Assembly: GCF_040939455.1 (NCBI RefSeq)
Contig: NC_134108.1
Location: forward strand, 3,687,501-3,751,500
Direction of reading: 5' to 3'
DNA: 64,000 nt
Origin: Microcebus murinus
Taxonomy: Eukaryota; Chordata; Mammalia; Primates; Cheirogaleidae
A program made the position numbers and the translations under genes. The notes beneath the pieces are model-generated. The model worked only from the letters and a program-made list of their open reading frames with translations. It was not told the origin of the DNA and made no database searches. Position 1 is the first letter of the stretch. Each line of letters opens with the position of its first letter. Positions 22,330-34,350 of the stretch are shown here, one piece after another.

Positions 22330-23575
22330 GGAAAACGGAGACACACATCCATTGTCGAGCACGTGTTAAACGTGCTTCTCCTCTCCTGCTTTCTCTCCAC
22401 TCACGGACAGACCAGCAGCCCAGGTTTCTTCTTTCTCCTACCTATATCCTCTTCAGTCTTGTGATTCCAACCTCCATGCATCTTTCACTTGGAAATTCAA
22501 ATACTTTTCCCATCTTCAACAGCCATCTCTCTTTCATGCTTAAGAAAAAGCCCAAGGGAGCTTTTGCAGCTAGTTGTGCTTTTCCGCCCCTGCCCCTACC
22601 ACCACGACAAAATGCGAGATTTCTGATCTTGGCGCCGTTTCTCCCATCAGGCTCCGCCTCCTCGCGTTCTGGAACTAGGACTGCACAGAACAAGGGCGAC
22701 ATGCCCTGTGCCTCACGCCAGTGTCTCCTGGGCCCGTCCACTCATCTCTTTCTCTTCCCCCAGCTCATCTGAATCCGTCACCTCCCTCCTTCCGTGCTGG
22801 AAACAAGCCCGTGGACAGGCGTTAAAATGAGAGCAGTGACGGGAAGTAAAAAATGATGCTTTAACTCTGCTGCCGACTGATCCCTGTCCCTGTAATGAAG
22901 CCCGCTCCCAGTCGAGCCCTGACACGCAGCCCCAAGGACGGGCAAACCCGCAGCCGCGAACACACAGATCTGCCTGTCTGGCTGGGGACAGAGGCGCGTT
23001 TGATTTGCGTGTCTGCTGAGGCTGAGCGGCAGGCGGGGGCTTTTCTCTACCCTTTGAGCAGACACAGCGGAATCCATTCACTCACGGAAAGAGAAAACCC
23101 ACCCGTTAACAGGTTTAGGATTGCCTCACAGCCCTCCCATTTCCTCGGCCTCTGTGGTGCTGTTTGGAGAGACATACAGATGAGCATCTGGGAAGCGTTC
23201 CAGACTGCTGATAGAGAGAAAAGAAAGGAGGAAAAGACAACAAGCCGTGTGAGGCTGCCCTATTAACAAGCGAACTGCTTCCCCTCTCTGTGACCACAGC
23301 AGCGTCTGTGGTGAGCAAGGATCCAGATGCATTTTCTGGGCTTTCTCACGGGGTGTAAGGTTTCTGGTCTTGACATTTGCCAGAATTGCTTCGCTCACCT
23401 GGTCCCTCTCCCGGCCCTGTGTACGGCCAAAGGTCTAATCCATTTGCCAGTGGTAGCAGGGGGTGAGCGTGCACCGTGGGGGGCCCCAGCCGTGACACGT
23501 CTCTGCTTCTTCCACATGGATTGTTTGCTCAGAGTAAGGACGCGCGTTCGTGTCAACTCTCCCTGCTCAGCGGTA
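22330..23575. other. GC-rich unassigned block
   Basis: Many overlapping frames of 67-123 codons on both strands, none recognisable as a protein. Several CpGs are present. No named repeat seen. Confidence 0.35.
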
Positions 23576-23735
23576 GCTAACGACACCGTGCATGGAAAGT
23601 CCCCATCCCTAAAAGCAATAATCAATGACTGTGCAAGTAGCTAATTAACAGTCTTCAGAAAAGTTTCCTGAACAGAATCCCTGGGAGCTCTGACTGCTAC
23701 CAACGCCACGGTGGACTTCATTAATTCACAGTTTG
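23576..23735. promoter_or_regulatory. Candidate conserved element (weak)
   Basis: Repeat-free text with homeodomain-like cores: AATAATCAATGACTG, AGCTAATTAACAG and TTCATTAATTCACAG. It lies immediately left of a MIR. Judged by texture only. Confidence 0.25.
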
Positions 23736-23900
23736 CCATGTGCCAGGCCAGGGGGTAAGCAGTCAACAGGCATTATCTCGTTTGATCTGCACCAAATGTC
23801 CATGAAGAAGGGCCTTTATCTCTATTTTCCAGATAGGAAAACTGAGAATTAGAAAGAGTAAGCAACGTGGTCGAGATAGGATGGTGACCCAAACACAGAC
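23736..23900 (-). mobile_element. MIR SINE, antisense
   Basis: 'catgtgccaggcca', 'cattatctcgtttgatctgcacc', 'ctattttccagataggaaaactgaga' and 'agagtaagcaacgtgg' follow the complement of the MIR core and 3' half. Confidence 0.85.
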
Positions 23901-24780
23901 TGCAACCTTGGAAAGTCGTCACTATGGGCTACGAAACCTACACTTTGAAAGCTTGACTGTATTTGTATTTCCTGTCTTTTCGGTGCTGTTTTCCCCCTTT
24001 ATTCTCTCTGTCTTGGAGTTTGTTAAAGATCTCTTGGAAAATTCTAACTTGTTTCAACTATTCTAAAGAGAACTGTTAAAGAGAGTGTCTGCCTATCTTT
24101 AGGATGGAGTTTTTGTGTGAAACAACCATAGTACTGGTATTTATTTTGTGAAATAACTTGTATTTTCCAGATTACAATGTAATACATGTTTTTTGTAGGC
24201 AAAAAAAAAAAAAAGAAGGAAAAATGCAATATATAATTTTTCCATTCTAAGAAACCTTTGTTGATATTGTTATATCCTTCCGGGATCCTGCGCAGAGAAG
24301 TATGTTTATATCTGTTTATGTAGACTGAGTGATAACACAGACTGAATCATGTGCACACATTTTTGTAACCATTTTTTCATAAATATATTTTATAACATCA
24401 ATGGCTGCATAGAGGTCAATTTTACAAAAAATACTCAAAAATACCCTATCTTATTTAGCTTATCCACCACCCTTCCCAATTGACTTTATTAGTAACAAAG
24501 ACACATTTCTATGCAGAAATGTATTTCTTCCATATTCTGAATTTACTATTAAAAATTTTCCCTGAATATTCTGGGATTCTTGTTACTGTAATATCTAAGA
24601 AAACATCTCTTTTAATGTGTGTTGTTTTGTCATTACACTTTACATATTCCTCTCTCTCCATCCGTAGTGACAAATTAAGATGTCTCATTATTTGCCTTGT
24701 TTAGGCAGTGATTAACATATCTATTAAGATGGTAGGAGTTGGGAAAATTGTTAAAGACTGTTGAAAGTGTAGTAACTGTT
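23901..24780. other. AT-rich; possible old L1-type remnant at 24340-24640
   Basis: The phrase 'tataacatcaatggctgcatagagg...tagcttatccaccacccttcccaattgac' faintly resembles the antisense 'ggctgcatagtattccat' series of old L1 copies. The rest is unassigned, including an A14 run near 24201. Confidence 0.35.
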
Positions 24781-25530
24781 AATAGTTACCAACTGTTCAG
24801 AATGCATTTAGCTCCATTTGTATGGGAAAACAGTGTTTGCAGCCGCATGTGCCAATATGAAATTTTGCCAACAGTAATGATGCTTTTGCTTCAAGACCTG
24901 TGATTGATCTCCACCTGGGGTCAGAGAGGATTTCTCCCTGCGCTTGAGTTTTTTATGGTTAGCTCCATCACGGGGGCTGTCTGCTTTCCTCTGGAACAGC
25001 TGGCACCAGCCACCATCACATGCAGAATCCTGACTCAATGGACCATTAGTTTTTGTGCAGAAAGATGTGTGAATTTAAAAAAAAGGCACTCCTGAGTGTC
25101 TCTAATCAAGTCCATGTGTTATCAATTGCAGAGAGGGGAGAAATTAGTTTTCCTCAGATCACTGCAATTCACCATGTGGAAAACTCTGTCCTAAAATAAA
25201 ACGAGAACATACAGGGGCTGTGCGCGCTTGAGGGCCACCTTGGCCATCCGAGATTGCCGCCAGACTCCGCTGAAGTGGACGCCTCATATGCGGTTGGATG
25301 GGCAGGTCAGGATTCCCTCCATCTCTGGCATTCCGCAAAGCATGAGGAATCAGACTTCACCAGAGAAAGCAGCTGCTTCTTGGTATAATTTTAGGAGTGC
25401 TGAGAAACTCTCTCTCCCCAATAATTCTTCCTTCCTGCCTTTAGCAACTCATTCTCAGTGTCAAACTATTTTCCAATTCCAATAGTTCTTTGCTTATGCA
25501 TTAAAATAGTAATGCTCTGGGGAAAAGTCA
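24781..25530. other. Unassigned, repeat-poor
   Basis: No repeat family recognised. Short open frames only. A CpG-bearing patch lies at 25220-25300. It could hold conserved non-coding sequence. Confidence 0.3.
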
Positions 25531-26285
25531 CTTCTAGCCTGATGATGACTATTTATTCTGAGTAAAATTAGTCCGTAAGATTCCTTGTGAAATGACAGCT
25601 AGATGTGTGTGGGAGCCGAGTGGTTGCGACTGGGAGCGCCCAACAGCCCGGGAACTGCACGGGTTTGGTCGTTGAGCCAAGAGCCTCAGGGTCAGAGTGG
25701 ATCAGGGCTCTACATTCCAGCTGTGGTTCTTGGACACCGTGGCCCATGGCGCACTTTAACACTGTTTATCTCACCCACCTTTGAAGAGTTACCTTTCCCT
25801 CCAGTTTTCTCCTCCTATTACCCCTCGATAGGAATCCACGTTGATTTACCTCTAAGTCTAAGTATCCAGAGTTCTACTGGCCTTAAAGAAAAGGGGTTGT
25901 GTTTTATATTTCTTCATATTTTGTATCCCTAATAACAACTAATACACAGAAGAAACTCTATAATAAACTTCTGAAAAAAGGAAGGATTTTTAAAGTAACA
26001 TGTGCTAGTGTACTACTTAAAACATTGCCTCTATACATTCACGCCTTTTCCACGAAGAGACAGCACAGGCATGCTGGCAATCACACACACACTGTCTGTC
26101 AAAAGAATGATAACCCTGAGATTTCAGAAACACACAACAGAGATTTCTTGAACCTGTTGACTACTGTATGATGAAACCATAAATTAATAGAGCCACAGAG
26201 TTGAAAAAGAGCAATCTTCTTTGTTCCCTTCCCATGGACCCATGACTCTATAGGACTGAGCATTGTTCTACAAATAGTCACCAAG
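25531..26285. other. Unassigned sequence
   Basis: No gene or named repeat recognised; chance frames to 109 codons. Confidence 0.4.
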
Positions 26286-26560
26286 TACATGGCACCATCA
26301 GGGACTGCTGTTCCCCACCCTGGGGTTATAGCATTGGACAAAACAAAATTCAGTCCCCTTGGTGCTTCCATTCCAACAGAAAATAAACAACCTTATAAGT
26401 AAAATACAACCTGCCAGACGGCATTAAGGCCCCTGGAGAAACACAGGCAGGGACGGAGAATAGGGGGTTAGGGAGTAACAGGGCAGGGACTGCTCTGTAA
26501 GGTAGGGTTGTAAGTGAGGTCTGCCTGTCATTTGGGACCTGGCTGGGTAAAGGAAGTTAC
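26286..26560. repeat. Ancient interspersed repeat, L2-like
   Basis: 'gggttatagcattggacaaaacaaaa', 'ccccttggtgcttccattccaaca', 'aaataaacaaccttataagtaaaatac' and 'gcagggacggagaataggggg' follow a common ancient repeat order (cagtgaacaaaacaga...catggagcttacattctag...caataaac...gcagggaaggggaatagg). I believe this is L2-class but am not sure. Confidence 0.5.
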
Positions 26561-27640
26561 CCACCCGGGGAATCCTAGGTGATGTTACAAACCATGTCTG
26601 TTAAACTCTGTCTTGAGCAGGTGATAGAACTAGTTAGTATCCTGGCATACAAAGGCAGCAAGCTGAAAGTGATAGGATGACAGGGGCTGTTTTCCTAACT
26701 TACCCTGTGTTCTAGATGGGTGTAAGGCAGTGTCATTAAGTTTAGAGATAGAAGATTGGCCAGGACAGAGACCCACAGAAAGAAGTTCCTAGTCTTCAGG
26801 TTTAACACAATGTACAGATGAAAACTTTGGGGGTGAATTCTCACACCAGAAACTGCCTAGAAGCAATTAGCCAAGACACTTATTAATTTTTTATAGGGAA
26901 TTGTATTGCCAAAGAAATCACATACCTGCACTCCAATCTCACTTTTATCATTTAACCCCTAAAACCACCCAGAGCCCTGAATCTTGAACCTGCACCATTA
27001 GGTAGGAGGCTGAAAAGTCTGTTCAGTGTCCCCGAAGAGTGGATGCCCCAAAGCTCACCTCTTTTGTGGCCAAGAAGGATACAGAACAAGGGAAAACTTC
27101 CCACAGAATACAATCAGGAGCTCAGAAAGACAAGGAGGAAGCAGATGCTCTGGGAGAGCAGAAAAGAGACAAACCAAATATTTGAATCCACTGTGGGACA
27201 GCAGGTGCACTGTCCCTGCCCCACAGGGTCTTACATTGCCCTAGCCCGGGACAGACAGTGTGTTCCATTGCTCCCTCTCCTGAATAGAGGCTTTTCAAAG
27301 TTACCCTGTTCCGACTCCTCTTCCACATTGGATATATTGTGGTCAGTTGGCATATTTTTTTATCTTATGGGTACTATATCGCAGTGATTTATATCCAGAC
27401 CTAATGAAGAGGACTGCATGTCTCAAGACATCCTGGAATTTGAATAAATAACATGCAGGGTAATTGGATGGCACTTTGTTTGGGGTTGTGTCTTATGGGG
27501 AGAGAGTATGTGTAAGAAATATACACAAGATATTCAGGTAGCCAAAGACAAACAAGGACTGCAAACAAGACTGTACTTAGTGCCACAAGTAACTATTATT
27601 TCTTTTTCCTTAGGAACAGTGTCTTTAAATTTCAGCTGAG
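26561..27640. other. Unassigned; part may be an old LTR
   Basis: The text around 27030-27240 (direct CTCACCTCTTTTGTGGCC..., then 'caggagctcagaaagaca') has the feel of a retroviral LTR but I cannot name a family. The 114-codon frame there shows no known domain. Confidence 0.3.
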
Positions 27641-28430
27641 CATAAGACCACCTTAAATAAAAACGACATTCCCTAGGATTTCTTGCAGTCACATGTGACT
27701 GTGTGACCAAGATCTGGCTAAGAAGATGGGGATAGTATGTGTGTGAAAATGAATGCTTTAACTCCTGGTTTTTATGAGGAAGGATTTATCCAAAGCACAG
27801 TACTGGCTTCTCTCTGCATCTTTGACAAGTAGGAAGGGCTACTGGTTTATAAGTGTGGAAAGAATGATTGTGCATGTACAGCTCAACTCCACCTCTTCCT
27901 TTTTGGAATAAGATGCTCACAGGGAAAATAACAAGTACCCCTTTATGGGGTGATCTTCCTCTGGACTGGTGTGAAGGTCCAATATTGTCTATGACCACCT
28001 GACCAACATGCATACAACCAGTCCTGTCTATTCCATTAAAGTTATACTTTAGCTTCAATATGCAACTTCTTTGAGTTCTTGCTCAAATTCTTTAGAACCT
28101 GGGTATGTAATATATTAGGCTTTTCTCCTAGACCCAAAATCATGTGAAATTTCTGGCATGTGTCCTTTTAAGACAGGAGAGGAATTTCCACATTTCTTCC
28201 TCTCTTCTTTCCTGCAAAGGCCAAGAAGTATTTTGGGTGCTAGAGGCGATTCAGTATTTTGGCTCATGAGCTGCTGCCCATGGTTTGATCTTCAAGGGGC
28301 AAGAAGATGGAAGGGGCAATGAGATGGCAGATGCTTCCATCTCTGGTTACTGTGGAGCAGATATGCCAGCCCTGGGGGTAGAAAATTTTTATTTTGTTTA
28401 AGCCAATGCTATTTGATTTCTTTTTTCATT
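27641..28430 (+). mobile_element. Possible worn LTR fragments
   Basis: The region ends in 'tttgtttaagccaatgctatttgattt', reminiscent of the 'tgtttaagccactgttattt' end shared by several ERVL-type LTRs. It includes a 'ttcttgcagtcacatgtgactgtgtgacc' segment near 27690 that suits an LTR body. The family is not determined and decay is strong. Confidence 0.4.
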
Positions 28431-28743
28431 CAGAAATATACCCAAATATGAAACAAAAGAAAAACTCAGTTTAGTTTTGGCCAAACTGATATCAAGGTAC
28501 CCACTGGTTACCAAATGGAGATGACAAGTAGAGAGCTGGATGTGGAAATGGGAAATTCAAGGGCAAATTTGCAAAAGTTACAGCATTACTGGGCTTGGAG
28601 CTGACACAGCTGATACAGCTGCAGTGAGCAAAGACTCAATTCTCTTCAAGTATCTGGAAAGCCTCCTCAATAAGGTCAGGTTCAAACAAGCCCAGACTGA
28701 GAATATTACAATAAATACCTAACTCTTCAATGCCCAGACACCG

Positions 28744-29650
28744 ATGAACATCCACAAGCATCAAGAACATCAGGAAGACATGACCTCACCAAACAAAGTA
28801 AATAAGGTACCAGTGATCAATACCAGAATTATGGAGATAGGTGATCTTTCAGACAAGGAATTTAAGATAGTTGTCCTTAAGAAGGTCAGTGCACTTCAAG
28901 ATAACACAGAGAAGGAATTCAGCACCCCATCGGATCAATTTAACAAATAAATTGAAAAAAAAAATCAAGCATAAATTATGGAGCTGAATGATTCAATTGA
29001 CAAACTAAAAAATGCATCAGAGTCTCTCAATAGCAGAATTGACCAAACAGAAGAGAGAAAGAGTGAGCCTGAAGACAGGCTATTTGAAAGTAACACAATG
29101 AGAAGAGAAAAAAATAATAAATAAGAATAAAGCATGCCTACAAGATCTAGAAAATATCGTCAAAAGAGCAAACCTAAGAGTTACTGGCCTTAAAGAGAAA
29201 GTAGAGAGAGAGAGATTGGGGCTGAAAGTTTATTCAACAGAAAACTTTCCAAATGTAGAGAAGATGTCAATATTCAGGAACAAGATGGTCAGAGAACACC
29301 AAACAGATTTAACACAAATGAGGCTACCTTAAGACATTAATAATCAAGCTCCAAATGTCCTAAGGGAAGCAAGGGAAAAAAAAAAAAACAAACCATATAA
29401 ATGAGCTCCAATATGTCTGGGAGCAGATTTCTCAGTGGAAATCTTACAGGCCAGAAGAGAGTGGCATGACATATTAAAAGTGGTGAAGGAGAAAAACCTT
29501 ACGCCTAGAATATCATTAATATGTCCTGCAAAAATATCGTTCAAACATGAAGGTGAAAAAAACTTTCCCAGATAAACAAAAGCTGAGGTATTTCATCAAT
29601 ACCAGGCCTGTCCTACAAGACATGCTAAAAGGAGTTCTTCAATCTGAAAG
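28744..29650 (+). pseudogene. L1 ORF1 remains
   Basis: ORF1 of LINE-1 encodes the RNA-binding chaperone of the retrotransposition particle. Here the frame opens near 28744 or 28780 and stops after about 68 codons at 28950. The remainder runs on in other frames: a coiled-coil-encoding stretch at 28980-29100 ('agctgaatgattcaattgacaaac', 'gaccaaacagaagagagaaag') and the C-terminal part up to 'aacatgaaggtgaaaaaaactttcccagataaacaaaagctgag' near 29590. Premature stops and indels show it is dead. Confidence 0.85.
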
Positions 29651-29683
29651 AAAAGGACATTAATGAACAACAAAAAATCTTTT

Positions 29684-29723
29684 TTTTTTTTTTAATAGTA
29701 AGTGACTTTGACTTTCAACCCAT
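29684..29723 (-). mobile_element. Mini-retroposition (40 bp) in the L1, with TSD
   Basis: A run of T followed by AATAGTAAGTGACTTTGACT and about ten more bases interrupts the end of the L1 ORF1 region. It is flanked by CAACAAAAAATCTTTT (29668-29683) and CAACAAGAAATCTTTT (29724-29739), one mismatch in 16. Read on the minus strand it is a roughly 28-base body with a poly(A) tail, as expected of an extremely 5'-truncated retroposed RNA. Confidence 0.75.
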
Positions 29724-30198
29724 CAACAAGAAATCTTTTGAAAGTATAAAACTTACTGGTAACTGTAAGGACATAAATATGGAATACTCTATTGCTATAA
29801 TTGTGGTATATAAACCACTTATATCTTGAATAGAAAGACTAAGAGACAAACCTATCAAAAATAACAACAACTTTTTGAGAGATAGATGGTATAAAAAGAT
29901 ATGGGTGGAAACAACAAAAAGTTAAAAAGCTGCAGGGGATGGAGCTAAAGGGCATAATTTCTGTTATCTTTGTTTATTTCTTTGTTTGTAAGAAGAGTTG
30001 TCATATGTTTAAAATAATTGGTTATAAAATGTTATTTGCAAGCCTCAAAGTAACCTCAAATAAAAAAAGCCTAAAACATATATACAAAAAATAAAAAGAA
30101 ATAAATTAAAGCATACAAGCAGAGAAAATCATTTTTAATAAACGAAGATAGGAAGTAAGAAAGAGAGGACCACAAAACAACCAGACATTAAATAATAA

Positions 30199-33100
30199 CA
30201 TGGCAGTAGTAAATGTCCTTATCTACCAATTGTAACATTGAATGTGAATGGACTAAACTCTTCAATCAAGAGACATAGAATGGTTGAATGGATTAAAAAC
30301 AAAAAAGAGCCAACTATGTTGCCTGCAAAACAAACTTTACCTATAAAGACACACATAGACTGAAAATAAAGGGATGGAAAAAGATATTCCATGCAAATGG
30401 AAACAAAAAGAGCAGGAGTAGCTATACTTCTATCATATAAAATAGATGTTAACACACAAACTGTAAAAAGAGACAAAGAAGGCCATTATATAATGATAAA
30501 GGAGTCAATTTAGAAAGAAGATAAAACATTTCTAAATATATATGGAAGCAACACTGGAGTACCTAGATATATAAAGCAAATATTATCAGAGCAAAAGAGA
30601 GAGATAGACCTCAATAAAACAATTGTTGGAGAACTCAACACTCCACTTTCAGCATTGATAGATCATCCATATAGAAAATCAACAATGAAACATCGGACTT
30701 AACCTGCATTATAGACCAAATGAACCTAATCGATGTTTACAAAAAAATCATCCATCAGCTGCAGAACACATGTTCTTCTCAGCACAGGGATCATTCTCAA
30801 GGATAGACCATAAATTAAGCCACAAAACAAGTCTCAAAAAATTCAAAAAAAGTGAAATCATACACAGTATTGTCTCTGATCACAGAGAAATGAAACTAAA
30901 AATCAATAACAAAAGGAACATTATAATCTATACAAACACATGGATATTAAACAATATGCTCCTTTATCACCAGTGGTACAATGAAGAGATTAAAAAGGAA
31001 ATTAAAATTCTTAAAACAAATGAAAATGAAAACACAGCATATCTAAACTTAAGGGGTATAGCAAAAGCAGTAATGAGAGGAAAGTTTATAGCAATTATTG
31101 CCAATGTTGAAAAAGAAGAAAAGCTTCAAATAAGCAACTTAATGATGCATCACAAAGAACTAGAAAAAGAGGAGCAAACCAAATTCAAAATTATTAGAAG
31201 AAAAAATAAAATCAGAGCAGAAGTAAATGAAATTGAAAAAAAACAAACAAAAGATCAATGAAATGAAAATTGTTTTTTTGAAAAGATAAAATAGACACAT
31301 TTTTAGGCAGACTAACTAAAAAAAAGAGAGAGAGAAGATCCAAATAAACAGAAGTATAGATGAAAAAGGAGACATTACAGCTGATAGTGCAGAAATCCAA
31401 ATGATCATTAAAGACTACTATGAACAACTATGAACAGTTTACAATAAACTGTAAAACCTAGAAGAAATGGATAAATACCTGGAAACATACAACCTACAAA
31501 GATTGAACCAGCAAGAAATCCAAAACCCGAATAAACCAATAATAAGTAAAAAGATAGAAGCAGGAATAAAAGTCTCCCATCACAGAAGAGGCCAGGATCT
31601 AATGGCTTCACTGCTAAATTCTACCAAGCATTCAAAGAGGAACTAATGCAATCCTACTTAAACTATTCCAAGAAATTGAGGAGAAGGGGATATTCCCAAA
31701 CTCCTTCTATGAGGCCTGTGTCTCACTTATGTCAACACCAGACAAAGACACAACAATTAAGAAAAGAAAATTATAAGCCAATATCTCTGATGAACATAGA
31801 TGCAAAACTCCTCAACAAAATACTTGCAAACAGAATTCAACAGCACATTAAAAAAGATTATTCATCACAACCAGGTGTGATTCATCCCAGGGATGCAAGG
31901 ATGATTCAAAATACACAAATAAATCAGTGTGACACATCATATTAATGAAGCAAGGGACAAAAACCATATGATCATTTCAATTGAAGCTGAAAATTCATTT
32001 GATAAAATCTGACATCCCTTCATGATAAAAACTCCCAGAAAACTGGGTATCGAAGGTACTTACCTCAACACGATGAAAGCCATATATTACAGACTTGCAG
32101 CTAGTATCATACCTAATGGGGGAATACTAAAAGCTTTTCCTCTAATATCCGGAACAAGACAAGGTTGCCTACTTTCACCACTGTTATTCAGCACAGTATC
32201 AGAAGCTCTAGCTAGAGCAATCAAACAAGAGAAAGAAATAAAGGGCATCCAAATTGGAAAGGAAGAAGTCAAAGTATCCTTGTTTGCAGACAGTATGATC
32301 TTACATCTAGAGAAACCTAAAGACTCCAACCAAAAAGTATTGAAACTGATAAACAAATTCAATACAATTTCAGGATACAAAATCAACATATAAAAATCAG
32401 TAGCATTTCTATATGTCAACAGTAAGCAATCTGAAAAAGAAACTAAGAAAGTAATCCCATTTACGATGACAAATAAAATAAAATACCTGGGAATAAACTT
32501 AACCACTTCAGTACGAGCGTCGACTACAGTCAGCCACAGATGAATGCACACAACCAGAGTGTCTACTTTAGCCGACAGCCGTGATGTGACTTTTCTAATT
32601 TTTCATTTGTCAAAATAAAACTGTGAACATTTAAAAATAACGCAATGAAAACATATATGTATATGTTACCTATTCTGATTTACATTAGAAGTAAAGCCGC
32701 CTGTAAAGTAAAACAAGCTTTTAGTTCTTTAAAGCTTTCCTCATCACACAAGAGCAAAATGGATTTGTCCTCAATGCACAGCACAAACTATTGTGCGGAC
32801 TATGAGTGCTGGCTGTGGGCAAGGTTTCGGGGCCGGTGAGTGCCACATCGAATTAACTGAAGAAATGAAAGCTCTATGAGGAAAACTATAAAACATTGAT
32901 AAAAGAAGTTGAAGAGGACACAAAAAAATGGAAAGCTATTCCATGCTCATGGATTAGAAAAATCAATATTATTAAAAGTCCATATTACTCAAAGTAATAT
33001 ATAGATTCAGTGCAATCCCCATCAAAATACCAATGACATTTTTCACAGAAATAGAAAAAAATAATCCCAAAATTTATATGGAACCACAAAAGACCCAGAA

Positions 33101-34350
33101 TAGCCAAAGCCATCCTGAGCAAAAAGAACAAAACTGGAGGAATCACATTACCTGACTTCAAAATTATACTACAGACCTGTAGTAACCAAAATAGCATGGT
33201 ATTGGCATAAAAATAGACACATCAACCAATGGAACATAACAGAGAACCCAGAAATAAATCCACACATCTACAGTGAACTTATCTTTAGCAAAGTTGCCAA
33301 AAACATACAGTGGGGAAAGGACAATCTCTTCAATAAATGGTGCTGGGAAAACTGAATATCCACATGTAGAAGAATGAAACTAGACCCTTATGTCTCACCA
33401 TATACAAAAATCAATCAAAATGGATTAAAGTCTTAAATCTAAAATTGAAACTATGAAACTACTAAAAGAAATCATTGGAGAAATGCTTCAGGACATTGGT
33501 CTGGGCAATGACTTCTTGAGTAGTACCCCTAAAGCACAGTCAACCAAAGCAAAATTGGACAAATGGGATCACATCAAGCTAAAAAGCTTCTTCACAGCAA
33601 AGGAAACAATCACAAAGAGAAAAGACAACCCACAGGATGAGAGAAAATATTTGTAAACTACTGGTGGAACAAGAGATTAAAAACTAGACTATATAAGGAC
33701 TCTAACAACTTAATAGAAAGAAATCAAATAATCTGATGTTTTGAAATGGGCAAAGGATCTGAATAGATATTTCCCAAAAGAAGATATACAAATAGACAAC
33801 AGGTAATATGAAAAAATGCTCAACATCATTAGTATCAGAAATATGCAAATCAAAACTACAATGAGATATTATCTTACCCCAGTTAAAATGGCTTTTATTA
33901 AAAAGACAGATAATAATGAATGCTGGCAAGGATGTGGAGAAAGGGGAAGCTTCATAAACTGTTGGGAATGTAAATTAGTGCAACTGGTACAGAAAACAGT
34001 ATGGGGGTTCTTCAAAGAAAACGAAAAATAGAACTATCAAATGACCCAATAATTCCATTGCCAGATAGATATCTAAACGAGGGGAATTCAGTATATTGAA
34101 AAGATATCTGCACTCCCATGTTTACTGCAGCACTATTGACAGTAGTCAATATATGGAATCATCCTAAGTGTTCACCAACAGATGAATGCATAAAGAAATT
34201 GTGCCACATATATACAATGGAATGTTATATAGCCACAAAAATAATGAAATCCTGCCATTTACAACACATAGATAGAACTTGGGAATAGCAGTAATATGTT
34301 AGGTGAAACAGAAAGCACAGAAAGACAAATCTCTCATGTTCTCATTCACA
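30199..34350 (+). pseudogene. L1 ORF2 remains (endonuclease and reverse transcriptase)
   Basis: ORF2 encodes the endonuclease and reverse transcriptase of LINE-1. The start region ('aacattgaatgtgaatggactaaactcttcaatcaag') marks the endonuclease N-terminus near 30230. Longer surviving frames are 30770-31261 (163 codons), 31646-31945, 32022-32393 and 33453-33656. The reverse-transcriptase active site lies near 32285, where the usual FADD motif is encoded as FADS ([11 protein letters not shown]), so even this segment lost a catalytic aspartate. The frame is then split by the TTAA element at 32503 and continues from 32857. Confidence 0.9.
32503..32852. mobile_element. 350-bp piggyBac-like non-autonomous element (TTAA TSD)
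   Basis: A 350-bp block interrupts L1 ORF2 exactly between two TTAA tetramers (32499-32502 and 32853-32856). Removing the block and one TTAA restores L1 text ('gggaataaac TTAA c...gaagaaatgaaagctctatgaggaaaac'). TTAA duplication is the hallmark of piggyBac transposition. Its left end is CCACTTCAGTACGAGCGTCG and it carries several CpGs, unlike the AT-rich host. The terminal inverted repeats are poor by eye (complement of the right end begins TTCGATGTGGCAC). An imperfect 25-bp direct repeat lies at 32515 and 32557. Its 64-codon frame is not a gene. I recall non-autonomous piggyBac elements of similar size from mouse lemur, but cannot confirm the family here. Confidence 0.75.

Noticed and set aside
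30770..31261. 163-codon plus frame as a possible gene
   Set aside because: It is a surviving stretch of L1 ORF2, following the endonuclease region in the expected L1 order.
32645..32839. 64-codon frame in the TTAA element as a transposase remnant
   Set aside because: Too short, no DDE-type or piggyBac motif visible; the element is non-autonomous.
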